From the NCBI GenBank assembly GCA_002685965.1, contig NYZE01000096.1:1-41443 (forward strand): DNA of 41,443 nucleotides, given 5' to 3'. The translations under genes were made by a program, and so were the position numbers. Of this stretch, positions 16,413 through 24,181 are shown one piece after another; position 1 is the first letter of the stretch, and the number at the start of each line of letters is the position of its first letter. The DNA is from Planctomycetota bacterium (GTDB lineage Bacteria > Planctomycetota > UBA1135 > GCA-002748355). The notes under the pieces were generated by a model. The model had not been told where the DNA came from. It searched no databases and worked only from the letters and a program-made list of their open reading frames with translations.

Positions 16413-17305
16413 ATGCCCCTCCTCGCTGATGCGTTGTACCCCGTCAGCCCCCCAGCTTCGAGAAAGCGAATCAACCCATCGACGACGCTCGGAAGCGGCC
16501 GGGCGATGGCCACCTCGAGCTTGGTCGTGTCGAGCGCCGAGTAGGCCGGACGCCGTGCCGGCAACGCCAGTTCGTCGCTCGAGATCGCCGCGATCTCAGC
16601 GTCGACGCCGGCGGTGGTCACGATCAGCTTGGCGAAGTCGAACCAGCTCATGACGCCGCGGTTAGCAGCGTGATAGATCCCCCACGCGGCAACACCGCTC
16701 TGGGCAGCATCGATCAGGTCAAGCGTGGCGTTGGCCAGGTCGTCCGTCATCGTTGGTGAGCCCCGCTGATCCTCGACAACGCGCAGGGGTTCGCCGGCCC
16801 GGGCCTTGTCGAGGATCGCGGTCGGAAAGCAGGGTCCGCCGGGCCCGTAGACCCACTGTGTGCGGACCAATAGCCAGCGTTCGAGCCCTGCCTCCTGGAC
16901 GGCGCGCTCGCCCTCGGCCTTGGTCCGACCGTAGACCGACAGCGGTGCGATCGGATCGGTCTCGACATAGGGTTCGCCCTTGCCACCATCGAACACGAAG
17001 TCGGTCGAGTAGTGCAGCATCCCCGAGCCCGCCGCGCGACACGCCTTCGCGACGATCCCCGGTGCGGTCGCATTGACCGCCTCGGCCCAGGCGACTTCGC
17101 TCTCGCACAAATCGACTTTCGTCGCGGCGGCCGTGTGCAGTGTCCAGTGCGGTCGCTGCTCGGCCAAAACGGCGGAGACGGCGGTCCCGTCCGTCACGTC
17201 CAGGGCGGTGCGCGTGAAGGGCGCGACTTCGTGGCCGCGCGCCGATGCCAGACGTACTAGCGACCGCCCGAGCTGCCCACCCGCGCCTGTGACGAGCACG
17301 CGCAT
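16409..17305 (-). CDS. rfbD: dTDP-4-dehydrorhamnose reductase
   Basis: 298 aa, the usual RmlD length, from the ATG at 17305 that begins MRVLVTGAGGQLG. The longer open frame upstream is overlap with rmlA. The NADPH-binding GAGGQLG, STDFVFDG and YGRTK (Y125, K129) are typical. It reduces the 4-keto group of dTDP-4-keto-L-rhamnose to give dTDP-L-rhamnose. The start lies 2 nt after the rmlA stop. RmlC, which makes its normal substrate, is not encoded in this window, so the product could instead be made with an epimerase located elsewhere. It ends with Met-stop (ATGTGA), inside which rmlB starts. Confidence 0.95.
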   Translation of the reverse strand: MRVLVTGAGGQLGRSLVRLASARGHEVAPFTRTALDVTDGTAVSAVLAEQRPHWTLHTAAATKVDLCESEVAWAEAVNATAPGIVAKACRAAGSGMLHYSTDFVFDGGKGEPYVETDPIAPLSVYGRTKAEGERAVQEAGLERWLLVRTQWVYGPGGPCFPTAILDKARAGEPLRVVEDQRGSPTMTDDLANATLDLIDAAQSGVAAWGIYHAANRGVMSWFDFAKLIVTTAGVDAEIAAISSDELALPARRPAYSALDTTKLEVAIARPLPSVVDGLIRFLEAGGLTGYNASARRGM

Positions 17306-17307
17306 GT

Positions 17308-18036
17308 TCAGATATTGTTCGCCCCGCCATCCGCGACCAGGTTGCCGGCACGGAGCAGTGACTCGAAGGTCCCCGCGTCGGTCCACCAGCCGTCGAGCAT
17401 CTCGTAGGTCAGCGAACCGCGTTCGATGTAGGCGTTGTTGACGTCGGTGATCTCGAGTTCGCCGCGGTCGGATGGGCGCAACGTGCGAATGATCTCGAAG
17501 ACTTCCGGGTCGTACATGTAGATCCCGGTGACCGCGAAGTTCGTCATCGGGTGCTTCGGCTTCTCCTCGATCCCGGTCACGCGACCGTCCTGGATCGTCG
17601 CCACGCCGAAACGCTGCGGATCCTCGACCTCTTTCAGGAGAACCTTGGCACCCTTTCCTTGCTCGCGGAAACGCGCCGCCGCGTCGGCGATGTTGCGTTC
17701 GATGATGTTGTCACCGAGCACGACGCAAATCGGCTCACCCGAAGCGAAGTCCTCGGCCAAGCGCAGCGCGGCGGCGATGCCACCTTCGCCGCGCTGATAT
17801 GAGTAATGGATGCGCCTCAGCCCGAAGTCGGCGCCGTTCTCGAGCAGCCGCAAGAAGTCGCCGGCGCTGCTGCCACCGGCCACGAGCAGGATGTCTTCAA
17901 TGCCGGCGTTGACGAGGCACTGGATCGGGTAGTAGATCATCGGCCGGTCCCACACCGGCAAGAGGTGCTTGTTCGTGACCTTGGTCAGCGGCAGCAACCG
18001 CGTGCCCAGCCCTCCGGCGAGGATGACGCCCTTCAT
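17308..18036 (-). CDS. rfbA: Glucose-1-phosphate nucleotidyltransferase, short RmlA type
   Basis: 242 aa. It has the pyrophosphorylase signature GGLGTRLLPLT (8-18), the sugar-phosphate lysine motif NKHLLPV, the metal aspartate D109 in VVLGDN and GIEEKPKHP near 156-163. The protein is about 50 residues shorter than classical RmlA and lacks the C-terminal allosteric helices; short RmlA forms are common in many phyla. It makes dTDP-glucose from glucose-1-phosphate and dTTP, the first step toward 6-deoxyhexoses. The ATG overlaps the stop of the upstream epimerase as ATGA (18033-18036), and rmlD follows 2 nt later. Confidence 0.92.
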   Translation of the reverse strand: MKGVILAGGLGTRLLPLTKVTNKHLLPVWDRPMIYYPIQCLVNAGIEDILLVAGGSSAGDFLRLLENGADFGLRRIHYSYQRGEGGIAAALRLAEDFASGEPICVVLGDNIIERNIADAAARFREQGKGAKVLLKEVEDPQRFGVATIQDGRVTGIEEKPKHPMTNFAVTGIYMYDPEVFEIIRTLRPSDRGELEITDVNNAYIERGSLTYEMLDGWWTDAGTFESLLRAGNLVADGGANNI

Positions 18037-18989
18037 GCTTGGCTCCTGACACTCGTCTCATCGGCGTTACCAGCGGCGTTTCGGTACCAGTCCAAGGTCT
18101 CACGCAGGCCATCGGCGAAGCTCGTCTGTGCCCTGAAACCGAGCAACTCAGCCGCCTTCTCTACGGCCGCCTGGCTGTGCTTGACGTCCCCCGCGCGGGT
18201 CGCGGTGAAAGACCGCTCGATCGGGTGACCCACGAGGCGCTCGAGCTCATCAAGCATGTCCAGCAGACTGTAGCGATTGCCCCCTGCCAGGTTGATCACC
18301 GCCCCGGGTGGGCAATCCGCCTCCATGGCCAGCAGATTGCCGTGGGCGACATCGCGCACGAAGGTGAAGTCGCGCGACTGCTCGCCGTCGCCGTGCACCG
18401 TGCACAGGTCGCCGTTGAGGGCGTTCATGCAGAACTTGGCGATCACGCCCGAGTACGGACTGTCGGCACGCTGGCGCGGCCCGAACACGTTGAAGTAACG
18501 CAGCGTCACCGTGCGCACGCCGTAGACCCGCGCGCAGACCCGCGCATACAGCTCGCCGGCCACCTTATCGGCGGCGTACGGCGACTGCGGCGCCAACCCC
18601 ATGTCCTCGTGCTTGGGCAGCTCTTGGGTATCGCCGTAAGCGCTCGATGACCCGGCATAGACGACCTTGGCGCCAGCCTCCCGCGCCGCGAGCAGCACCT
18701 CGAGCGTACCGGTGGCGTTGGCACGGTGACTGCCGCGCGGATCCTCGACCGACCGTGGCACCGATGGGCGAGCCGCCTGGTGGAAGACGCCGTCGACGCC
18801 CGCCATGGCGCGCTCTAGCGCCCCTTGATCGAGCAGGTCGGCCTCGATCAGGTCCACGGCCGACGGCAGGTTGTCGGCCACGCCCGAGGACAGGTCGTCG
18901 ATCACGCGCACAAAATGGCCAGCAGCGAGCAGCGTCTCACAGATCCAGCTGCCGATGAAACCGGCGCCGCCCGTGACCAAGTAGAGCAC
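18033..18989 (-). CDS. NAD-dependent UDP-sugar 4-epimerase (GalE/WbpP-like)
   Basis: 318 aa from a GTG at 18989 whose G is the last base of the preceding gene's TAG, a 1-nt overlap. It has the extended SDR features GGAGFIG (7-13), the serine-rich catalytic strand GSSSAYG (113-119) and Y138/K142 in SPYAADK. RYFNVFGPRQRADSPYSGVI resembles UDP-GlcNAc/UDP-GlcNAcA 4-epimerases such as WbpP/TviC more than classical GalE. It probably epimerises UDP-GlcNAc or UDP-GlcNAcA to the galacto form; the adjacent UDP-sugar dehydrogenase and GlmS genes support an amino-sugar substrate. Specificity is inferred only. Confidence 0.85.
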   Translation of the reverse strand: MLYLVTGGAGFIGSWICETLLAAGHFVRVIDDLSSGVADNLPSAVDLIEADLLDQGALERAMAGVDGVFHQAARPSVPRSVEDPRGSHRANATGTLEVLLAAREAGAKVVYAGSSSAYGDTQELPKHEDMGLAPQSPYAADKVAGELYARVCARVYGVRTVTLRYFNVFGPRQRADSPYSGVIAKFCMNALNGDLCTVHGDGEQSRDFTFVRDVAHGNLLAMEADCPPGAVINLAGGNRYSLLDMLDELERLVGHPIERSFTATRAGDVKHSQAAVEKAAELLGFRAQTSFADGLRETLDWYRNAAGNADETSVRSQA

Positions 18990-19960
18990 TATTCGACCTC
19001 CCCCGCCGCGCGTGAAGCACGGTACCAAGTAACGAAGCGCGGCACGCCTTCGCTCACCGCGGTGCGCGGCTCGAAGCCGAGTTCTTCACGCGCACGCGAA
19101 ACGTCCGCCGCCGTGCGCGGCACGTCGCCGGGTTGGTCCGGCAAGCGCTCGATCTTCGGCTCCTTGCCGAGTCCCTTGCCAACGCATGCAACCAGATCCG
19201 CGAGCGTCGTCGTACCGTCGCCACCCAGGTTGTATATCCTAAAGCCCGCGGGCTCGCCGCAGCGATCGAGCGCCGCCAGCACCCCGGCGACGATGTCGTC
19301 CACGTAGGTGTAGTCGCGCGAGCTCAAGCCATCCCCGAACATCGGGACCGCCTCGCCGTTCTCGATCATACGCGTGAACTTGTGAATGGCCATCTCCGGC
19401 CGCTGCCGCGGTCCATAGACCGTGAAGAAGCGCAGGCACGAAACAGGATTCCCGTTCAGCACGTGGAAGGCGTGGCAGCACAGCTCGCCGGCACGCTTGG
19501 TCGCGGCGTACGGCGAGACGGGCTGACCCACCGAATCGTCCTCGTGGAACGGTACCGTTTCACGGCCGCCGTAGACCGACGAAGAGGATCCGAACACAAA
19601 GCGCACGTTCGCTCGTCCCGCGATCGCGTCGAGCACCCGTTGCGTGCCGAGGAGGTTGACGTCCCAATAGTCGGCAGGCCGCTCGATCGAAGGTCGCACA
19701 CCGGCCAGGGCCGCCAGGTGGATCACCGCATCGACGCCTGCGGCAGCCTCGGCCACGGCGCTGGCGTCACGCAGATCGCCGCGCACGACACGAGCATCGC
19801 CGCGCTCGAAGATCCTCGCCAGGTTCGCCTCCTTGCTTGCCACGGCATAGAACGGATCGAGGCTGTCGAGGATGCACACCTCGTCCCCACGGGCGAGCAG
19901 CGCTTCGACGACATGACTGCCGATGAAGCCAGCACCACCTGTGACGAGAACTGAAGCCAT
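18989..19960 (-). CDS. NAD-dependent epimerase, UDP-glucuronate 4-epimerase-like
   Basis: 323 aa from the ATG at 19960, 2 nt after the dehydrogenase stop. A long open frame upstream is antisense to nothing but overlaps the dehydrogenase, so I ignore it. GGAGFIGSH (8-16), GSSSSVYGG (124-132) and Y151/K155 in SPYAATK mark an extended SDR. LAALAGVRPSIERP and RFFTVYGPRQRPEMA are typical of UDP-glucuronate 4-epimerases that produce UDP-galacturonate. With the dehydrogenase upstream it likely handles a UDP-uronic acid. The exact substrate (glucuronate or N-acetylglucosaminuronate) is uncertain. Confidence 0.85.
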   Translation of the reverse strand: MASVLVTGGAGFIGSHVVEALLARGDEVCILDSLDPFYAVASKEANLARIFERGDARVVRGDLRDASAVAEAAAGVDAVIHLAALAGVRPSIERPADYWDVNLLGTQRVLDAIAGRANVRFVFGSSSSVYGGRETVPFHEDDSVGQPVSPYAATKRAGELCCHAFHVLNGNPVSCLRFFTVYGPRQRPEMAIHKFTRMIENGEAVPMFGDGLSSRDYTYVDDIVAGVLAALDRCGEPAGFRIYNLGGDGTTTLADLVACVGKGLGKEPKIERLPDQPGDVPRTAADVSRAREELGFEPRTAVSEGVPRFVTWYRASRAAGEVE

Positions 19961-19962
19961 GG

Positions 19963-21246
19963 TTACAGGCCGTGAATGTTGGGGGCTTGGCGGCCAGCCA
20001 GAGCATTGCGCGTGTCCAGCACCGCGACGCCGAGGTCCGCGAACGCACCATGGTCGACGCTCGAATGGTCCGTAGCAATGAGGATCAGATCCCACTGCCC
20101 GGCCAGGGCATCCGCCAGCGACAAACCCGCGACGGCCTCGTCGCGCAGATCCATCCGAGCGACGTGCGGATCGTGGAAGGAAACCTCGGCGCCGCGCTGT
20201 TCGAGGGCTTCGTAGAGATCCACCGCCGGTGACTCGCGAATGTCGCCCACATCCCGCTTGTAGGCCAACCCGAGCAGGAGCAGCCGGCTGCCGCGAATAG
20301 GCTTGCCATCTTCGTTGAGGATGTCGGTGACCCGATGAACCATCCAGGTCGGCATGCTCGAGTTGATCTCGTCGGCGAGATCGATGAAGCGCACCTTGTA
20401 GTCCAGCGTTCGCATCTTCCAGCTCAGGTAGAGCGGGTCGACCGGGATGCAGTGCCCACCCAGGCCAGGGCCGGGCCGGAAGGGCATGAAACCGAAGGGC
20501 TTGGTCGCAGCGGCGTCGATCACGTCGAAGGTCGACACGCCGAGCTTGTTGCAGACGATCGCGAACTCGTTGACGAGACCGATGTTGACCGACCGGAAGG
20601 TGTTCTCGAGCAGCTTGCACAGCTCCGCCGTTTCGGCGTTCGGCACCGGCACCACGGTCTCCAGCGCCTTGGCGTAGAACTCGCAGGCACGCTCGGTGCA
20701 GGTCGGAGTCAAGCCACCGACGATCTTGGGAGTGTTCTTGACCGTCCAGTGCTGGTTGCCCGGATCGATCCGCTCCGGCGAGAAGGCCAGGAATAGATCC
20801 TCACCTACCTTGAAGCCGGCATCCTCGAAGTTCGGCTGGATGATCTCGCGCGTCGTCCCCGGGTAGGTCGTCGATTCGAGGACGACGACCGTCCCTTTCA
20901 CGACGTGCGGCACGATCGACATGCACGCATCGACGATGTACGAGATGTCGGGATCCTTGCTCTTGCGCAGGGGTGTCGGCACACAAATGGACAGGAGACC
21001 CGCGCCGGCGACGGAAGAGAAGTCAGTCGTCGCGCGTAGCCGCCCGGCCTGCACGGCCGCGCTCACTTCGGCATCGCTGACATCGGGGGTCACCGAGCGA
21101 CCCCCGTTGATGTGGTCGCACTTCTCCTCGAGGACGTCGACGCCGATCACGGTGAAACCGGCGTCGGCGAACGCGATCGCCAACGGCAAGCCCACGTAGC
21201 CGAGGCCGACGACGGCGACGGTGCTGTCAGTAGCGTCCTGCTGCAT
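19963..21246 (-). CDS. Nucleotide-sugar dehydrogenase (UDP-HexNAc / UDP-glucose 6-dehydrogenase family)
   Basis: 427 aa. The NAD-binding GLGYVGLP (14-21), SPERIDPGN (156-164) and the catalytic C266 in GLGGHCIPVDPLY identify the UDP-sugar 6-dehydrogenase family, a two-step oxidation to the uronic acid. SPERIDPGN and GGHCIPVDP are most like WbpA-type UDP-GlcNAc dehydrogenases rather than classical UDP-glucose dehydrogenases (which usually read GGSCFPKD). The likely product is UDP-N-acetylglucosaminuronic acid. It follows glmS by 4 nt and precedes two 4-epimerases. If the substrate is UDP-GlcNAc, UDP-GlcA for the decarboxylase at the operon head must come from elsewhere, or that enzyme uses the N-acetyl acid. 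Confidence 0.92.
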   Translation of the reverse strand: MQQDATDSTVAVVGLGYVGLPLAIAFADAGFTVIGVDVLEEKCDHINGGRSVTPDVSDAEVSAAVQAGRLRATTDFSSVAGAGLLSICVPTPLRKSKDPDISYIVDACMSIVPHVVKGTVVVLESTTYPGTTREIIQPNFEDAGFKVGEDLFLAFSPERIDPGNQHWTVKNTPKIVGGLTPTCTERACEFYAKALETVVPVPNAETAELCKLLENTFRSVNIGLVNEFAIVCNKLGVSTFDVIDAAATKPFGFMPFRPGPGLGGHCIPVDPLYLSWKMRTLDYKVRFIDLADEINSSMPTWMVHRVTDILNEDGKPIRGSRLLLLGLAYKRDVGDIRESPAVDLYEALEQRGAEVSFHDPHVARMDLRDEAVAGLSLADALAGQWDLILIATDHSSVDHGAFADLGVAVLDTRNALAGRQAPNIHGL

Positions 21247-21250
21247 GCCG

Positions 21251-23119
21251 TTACTCGACCGTCACGCTTTTCGCCAGGTTGCGCGGCTTGTCGATGTCGC
21301 ACCCGCGTGCCAGCGCCACGTAGTAGGCGAGGTACTGCAACGGAATCGTATTGAGCAAAGGTGTGATCAACCGGTCGCCGCGCGGCACGAGAATCACATC
21401 GTCAGCCAGTTCGATCACTTCGCGCTTCTCGGCGTTGGTGACGGCGACAATGATCCCGCCGCGCGCCTTGACCTCGCTGACATTGCCGAGCACCTTCTCG
21501 TACACCGGACTGTCGCCGCACAGCGCAACGCAGACCATGTCCTGGGACACCAGTGCGAGTGGGCCATGCTTCATCTCGCCAGCCGGATAACCCTCGGCAT
21601 GGACGTACGAGATCTCCTTGAGCTTGAGCGCTCCTTCGAGGGCGATCGGGTAGTCCGAACCGCGACCGAGGAAGAAGAAGAGTTCCTTGTGGGAATACTT
21701 CTCGGCGACCGCCTTGGCCTGGTCGCGCGCACTTCCGGCGCCGTGGATCATCTTCTCCATCGCTGGCGGCGCCGTGCACAGCACCTCGAGCCGCCGCATG
21801 AGTTCGGCCTCGTCGATGCGACGGCGCGCCATGGCGAGCCGCAGCGCGAGGACGTGCACGGCGAGGATCTGCGAGGTGAAGGCCTTGGTTGAAGCGACGC
21901 CGATTTCCGGACCGCATTCGGTCAGGAAGGTGGCCTCAGCCAGGCGGCACAGGCTCGACCCGCGCACGTTGCAGATCGCGATCGGCGTCGCGCCAGCCAC
22001 GACTGCCACCTTGATTGCGCCGAGTGTGTCGGCGGTCTCACCGGACTGCGAGATCGCCAGCGCCAGGTCACCGGGTCCGACCATCGGGTTGCGGTAACGG
22101 AACTCGGAAGCGAAGTCGACGGTGACCGGAACACCCGCGCATTCCTCGATCACGTACTTGGCGACGCGCGCCGCGTGCAGAGCTGTGCCGCAGGCCAGGA
22201 TCACGATGCGCTTGAACTCTCTGAGCCGGGCATCGGAGATCTCGAAGTTGCCGAGAAGCCAGCCTTCGGCCGAGGTTTCGCTCTGCAGCATCCGAGCAAC
22301 GACGAGCGGTTGCTCCTCTATCTCCTTGAGCATGAAGTGCTCGTAACCACCCTTCTCGGCCTGCTCCGCGTCCCAGGTCACCTCGTCGACGCTCAGTTCC
22401 TGCGGGGCCAGGGAGCGGTCGAGGATTTCGTAACCGTCGGCCCAGATCCGGCCGAGCATGCCGTCCTCGAGGTAGACGAAGCGACGCGTGTGCGCCAGGA
22501 GCGCCGAGATGTCGGATGCGACGTAGTGACCGGTTTCGCCGATCCCCAGCACGAGAGGGCTCTCCTGTCGGGCGAAGAACACCTCGCCAGGCAGGTCCTC
22601 GTGCACCATCGCCAGGCCATACGAGCCCTTGGCCCGCCCCATCGCGCGCGCAAGTGCCTCGATCATGTCGCGCGCACTCGGCGAGTTCTGCTTGTTGCCC
22701 AGCTCATCCCAGACGAGCGCGACCCACACTTCCGAATCGGTTTCCGACTCGAAGCTCGAGCCGTTGCTCGCGAAGCGCGAACTGAAGTCCTCCTTGAGGG
22801 CGTCCCAGTTCTCGAGGATGCCGTTGTGCACCGCCATGAGCTTGCCAAAGCCGTGCGGGTGCGCGTTGCGATCCGACGGCGCGCCGTGCGTCGCCCACCG
22901 CGTGTGTGCGATCCCGGTCGTTCCCTCGGGCAACGGCTCGCGGTCCATGCATTCCTGCAGGCGGTCAATGCGCCCTTGCGCGCGGCGCCGCGGCAGTCCG
23001 GGCGCGTGCACGACGATGCCGGCCGAGTCGTAGCCACGGTACTCCAGGCTGCGCAGCCCGCCCATCAGGGTGTCCTGCACCCCGATCGCTCGGGAACACG
23101 CTCCGACGATGCCACACAT
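21251..23119 (-). CDS. glmS: Glutamine-fructose-6-phosphate aminotransferase
   Basis: 622 aa, slightly longer than E. coli GlmS. C2 is the glutaminase nucleophile (MCGIVGA), with RGYDSAG, HTRWATHG and HNGI in the N-terminal domain. Two SIS sugar-isomerase domains follow, with ACGTALHA, SQSGETADT, KEISYVHAEGYPAGEMKHGP and the conserved end DKPRNLAKSVTVE. It makes glucosamine-6-phosphate, the entry to UDP-GlcNAc. The ATG is preceded by GAGGT about 9 nt upstream. A glmS copy inside a polysaccharide operon boosts amino-sugar supply; whether it is the only copy in the genome cannot be seen. The 46-nt upstream gap leaves no room for a glmS ribozyme. Confidence 0.97.
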   Translation of the reverse strand: MCGIVGACSRAIGVQDTLMGGLRSLEYRGYDSAGIVVHAPGLPRRRAQGRIDRLQECMDREPLPEGTTGIAHTRWATHGAPSDRNAHPHGFGKLMAVHNGILENWDALKEDFSSRFASNGSSFESETDSEVWVALVWDELGNKQNSPSARDMIEALARAMGRAKGSYGLAMVHEDLPGEVFFARQESPLVLGIGETGHYVASDISALLAHTRRFVYLEDGMLGRIWADGYEILDRSLAPQELSVDEVTWDAEQAEKGGYEHFMLKEIEEQPLVVARMLQSETSAEGWLLGNFEISDARLREFKRIVILACGTALHAARVAKYVIEECAGVPVTVDFASEFRYRNPMVGPGDLALAISQSGETADTLGAIKVAVVAGATPIAICNVRGSSLCRLAEATFLTECGPEIGVASTKAFTSQILAVHVLALRLAMARRRIDEAELMRRLEVLCTAPPAMEKMIHGAGSARDQAKAVAEKYSHKELFFFLGRGSDYPIALEGALKLKEISYVHAEGYPAGEMKHGPLALVSQDMVCVALCGDSPVYEKVLGNVSEVKARGGIIVAVTNAEKREVIELADDVILVPRGDRLITPLLNTIPLQYLAYYVALARGCDIDKPRNLAKSVTVE

Positions 23120-23165
23120 TGCTGTCTACCTCAGGGGGTGTGCGTTCGACTGTCCGTCCGCGGGC

Positions 23166-24116
23166 TCACGCATTGTCCGCACGGACACGCTCCTGGAAAT
23201 AGGGCAGCGTGAGCTTGAGGCCCTCCTCCAGCTGGATCTTCGGCTCCCAGCCGAGCACGCGCTGCGCTTTCGAGATGTCCGGGCGCCGCACCTTGGGATC
23301 GTCGACCGGCAAGGGTTGGTGAACGATGTCACTCTTGCTACCGCACAACTCCCGCACCTTCTCGGCGAACTGCAGGATCGTGAACTCGCCCGGGTTGCCG
23401 ATGTTGGTCGGCTCGGCCTCGTCGGAGTTCAAGAGCGTCAGGATGCCGGTGACGAGGTCGTCGACGTAACAGAAAGAACGGGTTTGCGAGCCGTCGCCGA
23501 ACACGGTCATCGACTCGCCACGCAACGCCTGCCCCATGAAGGCGGGCAGCGCACGGCCGTCGTCGAGTCGCATACGCGGCCCGTAGGTATTGAAGATGCG
23601 CACGATGCGCGTCTCGACGCCGTGGTAGCGGTGGTAGGCCATGGTCATTGCCTCGGCGAAACGCTTCGCTTCGTCGTAGACCCCGCGCGGACCGACCGGG
23701 TTGACATTGCCCCAGTAGGTTTCCGGCTGCGGGTGCACCTGCGGATCGCCGTAGGTTTCCGACGTGCTCGCCAGCAAGAAACGCGCGCCCTTCTCCTTGG
23801 CGAGCCCGAGCGCCTTGTGCGTGCCCAGGCTGCCTACCTTGAGCGTCTGGATCGGCAGTTCCAGATAGTCGATAGGGCTGGCCGGAGAGGCGAAGTGCAG
23901 GATGAAGTCCAGCGGGCCAGCCACATGGATGAACTGCGTCACGTCCTGCTTGACGAACGTGAAGCCATCCTGTCCCAACAGGTGGACGATGTTGTCGATC
24001 GTCCCCGTCAGCAGGTTGTCCATGCAGATGACCTCACAGCCGTCTTCCAGCAGACGTTCAGCGAGGTGCGAGCCGAGAAAGCCGGCACCGCCAGTGATAA
24101 GAGCTCTTCTAACCAT
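23166..24116 (-). CDS. UDP-glucuronate decarboxylase (UDP-xylose synthase)
   Basis: 316 aa. GGAGFLGSH (9-17), the catalytic strand STSETYGDP (E120), Y147/K151 in GVYDEAK and [11 protein letters not shown], carrying the carboxylate-recognition arginine, are diagnostic of the Uxs family; ASPASPIDY is also typical. It converts UDP-glucuronate to UDP-xylose through a 4-keto intermediate. It is the first gene of the polysaccharide block, 46 nt before glmS. Only 28 nt separate its ATG from a strong hairpin, so its promoter is either inside the preceding gene or shared with the acc operon. A role on UDP-GlcNAcA (giving UDP-XylNAc) is conceivable given the dehydrogenase in this operon. Confidence 0.94.
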   Translation of the reverse strand: MVRRALITGGAGFLGSHLAERLLEDGCEVICMDNLLTGTIDNIVHLLGQDGFTFVKQDVTQFIHVAGPLDFILHFASPASPIDYLELPIQTLKVGSLGTHKALGLAKEKGARFLLASTSETYGDPQVHPQPETYWGNVNPVGPRGVYDEAKRFAEAMTMAYHRYHGVETRIVRIFNTYGPRMRLDDGRALPAFMGQALRGESMTVFGDGSQTRSFCYVDDLVTGILTLLNSDEAEPTNIGNPGEFTILQFAEKVRELCGSKSDIVHQPLPVDDPKVRRPDISKAQRVLGWEPKIQLEEGLKLTLPYFQERVRADNA

Positions 24117-24144
24117 GGGGTCTTAGTATGCGGGGTCTTCTCAG

Positions 24145-24181
24145 GATCGGCGTTCCGCGCTACTGCGCTGAAGCGCCGATC
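24145..24181 (-). terminator. Strong hairpin between the acc operon and the polysaccharide operon
   Basis: GATCGGCG (24145-24152) pairs with CGCCGATC (24174-24181). Inside it, TTC pairs with GAA and GCGC with GCGC around a 4-nt loop, giving about 15 base pairs with one bulge and one mismatch. The stem begins within the stop codon of the secreted-protein gene (24182-24180) and ends 28 nt before the UDP-glucuronate decarboxylase ATG. No U-run follows on the minus strand, so it may be a weak or factor-assisted terminator, an attenuator, or an mRNA-stabilising stem. Confidence 0.55.

Noticed and set aside
23120-23165. glmS ribozyme upstream of glmS
   Set aside because: The gap is only 46 nt and lacks room for the ribozyme core; the gene is inside an operon.
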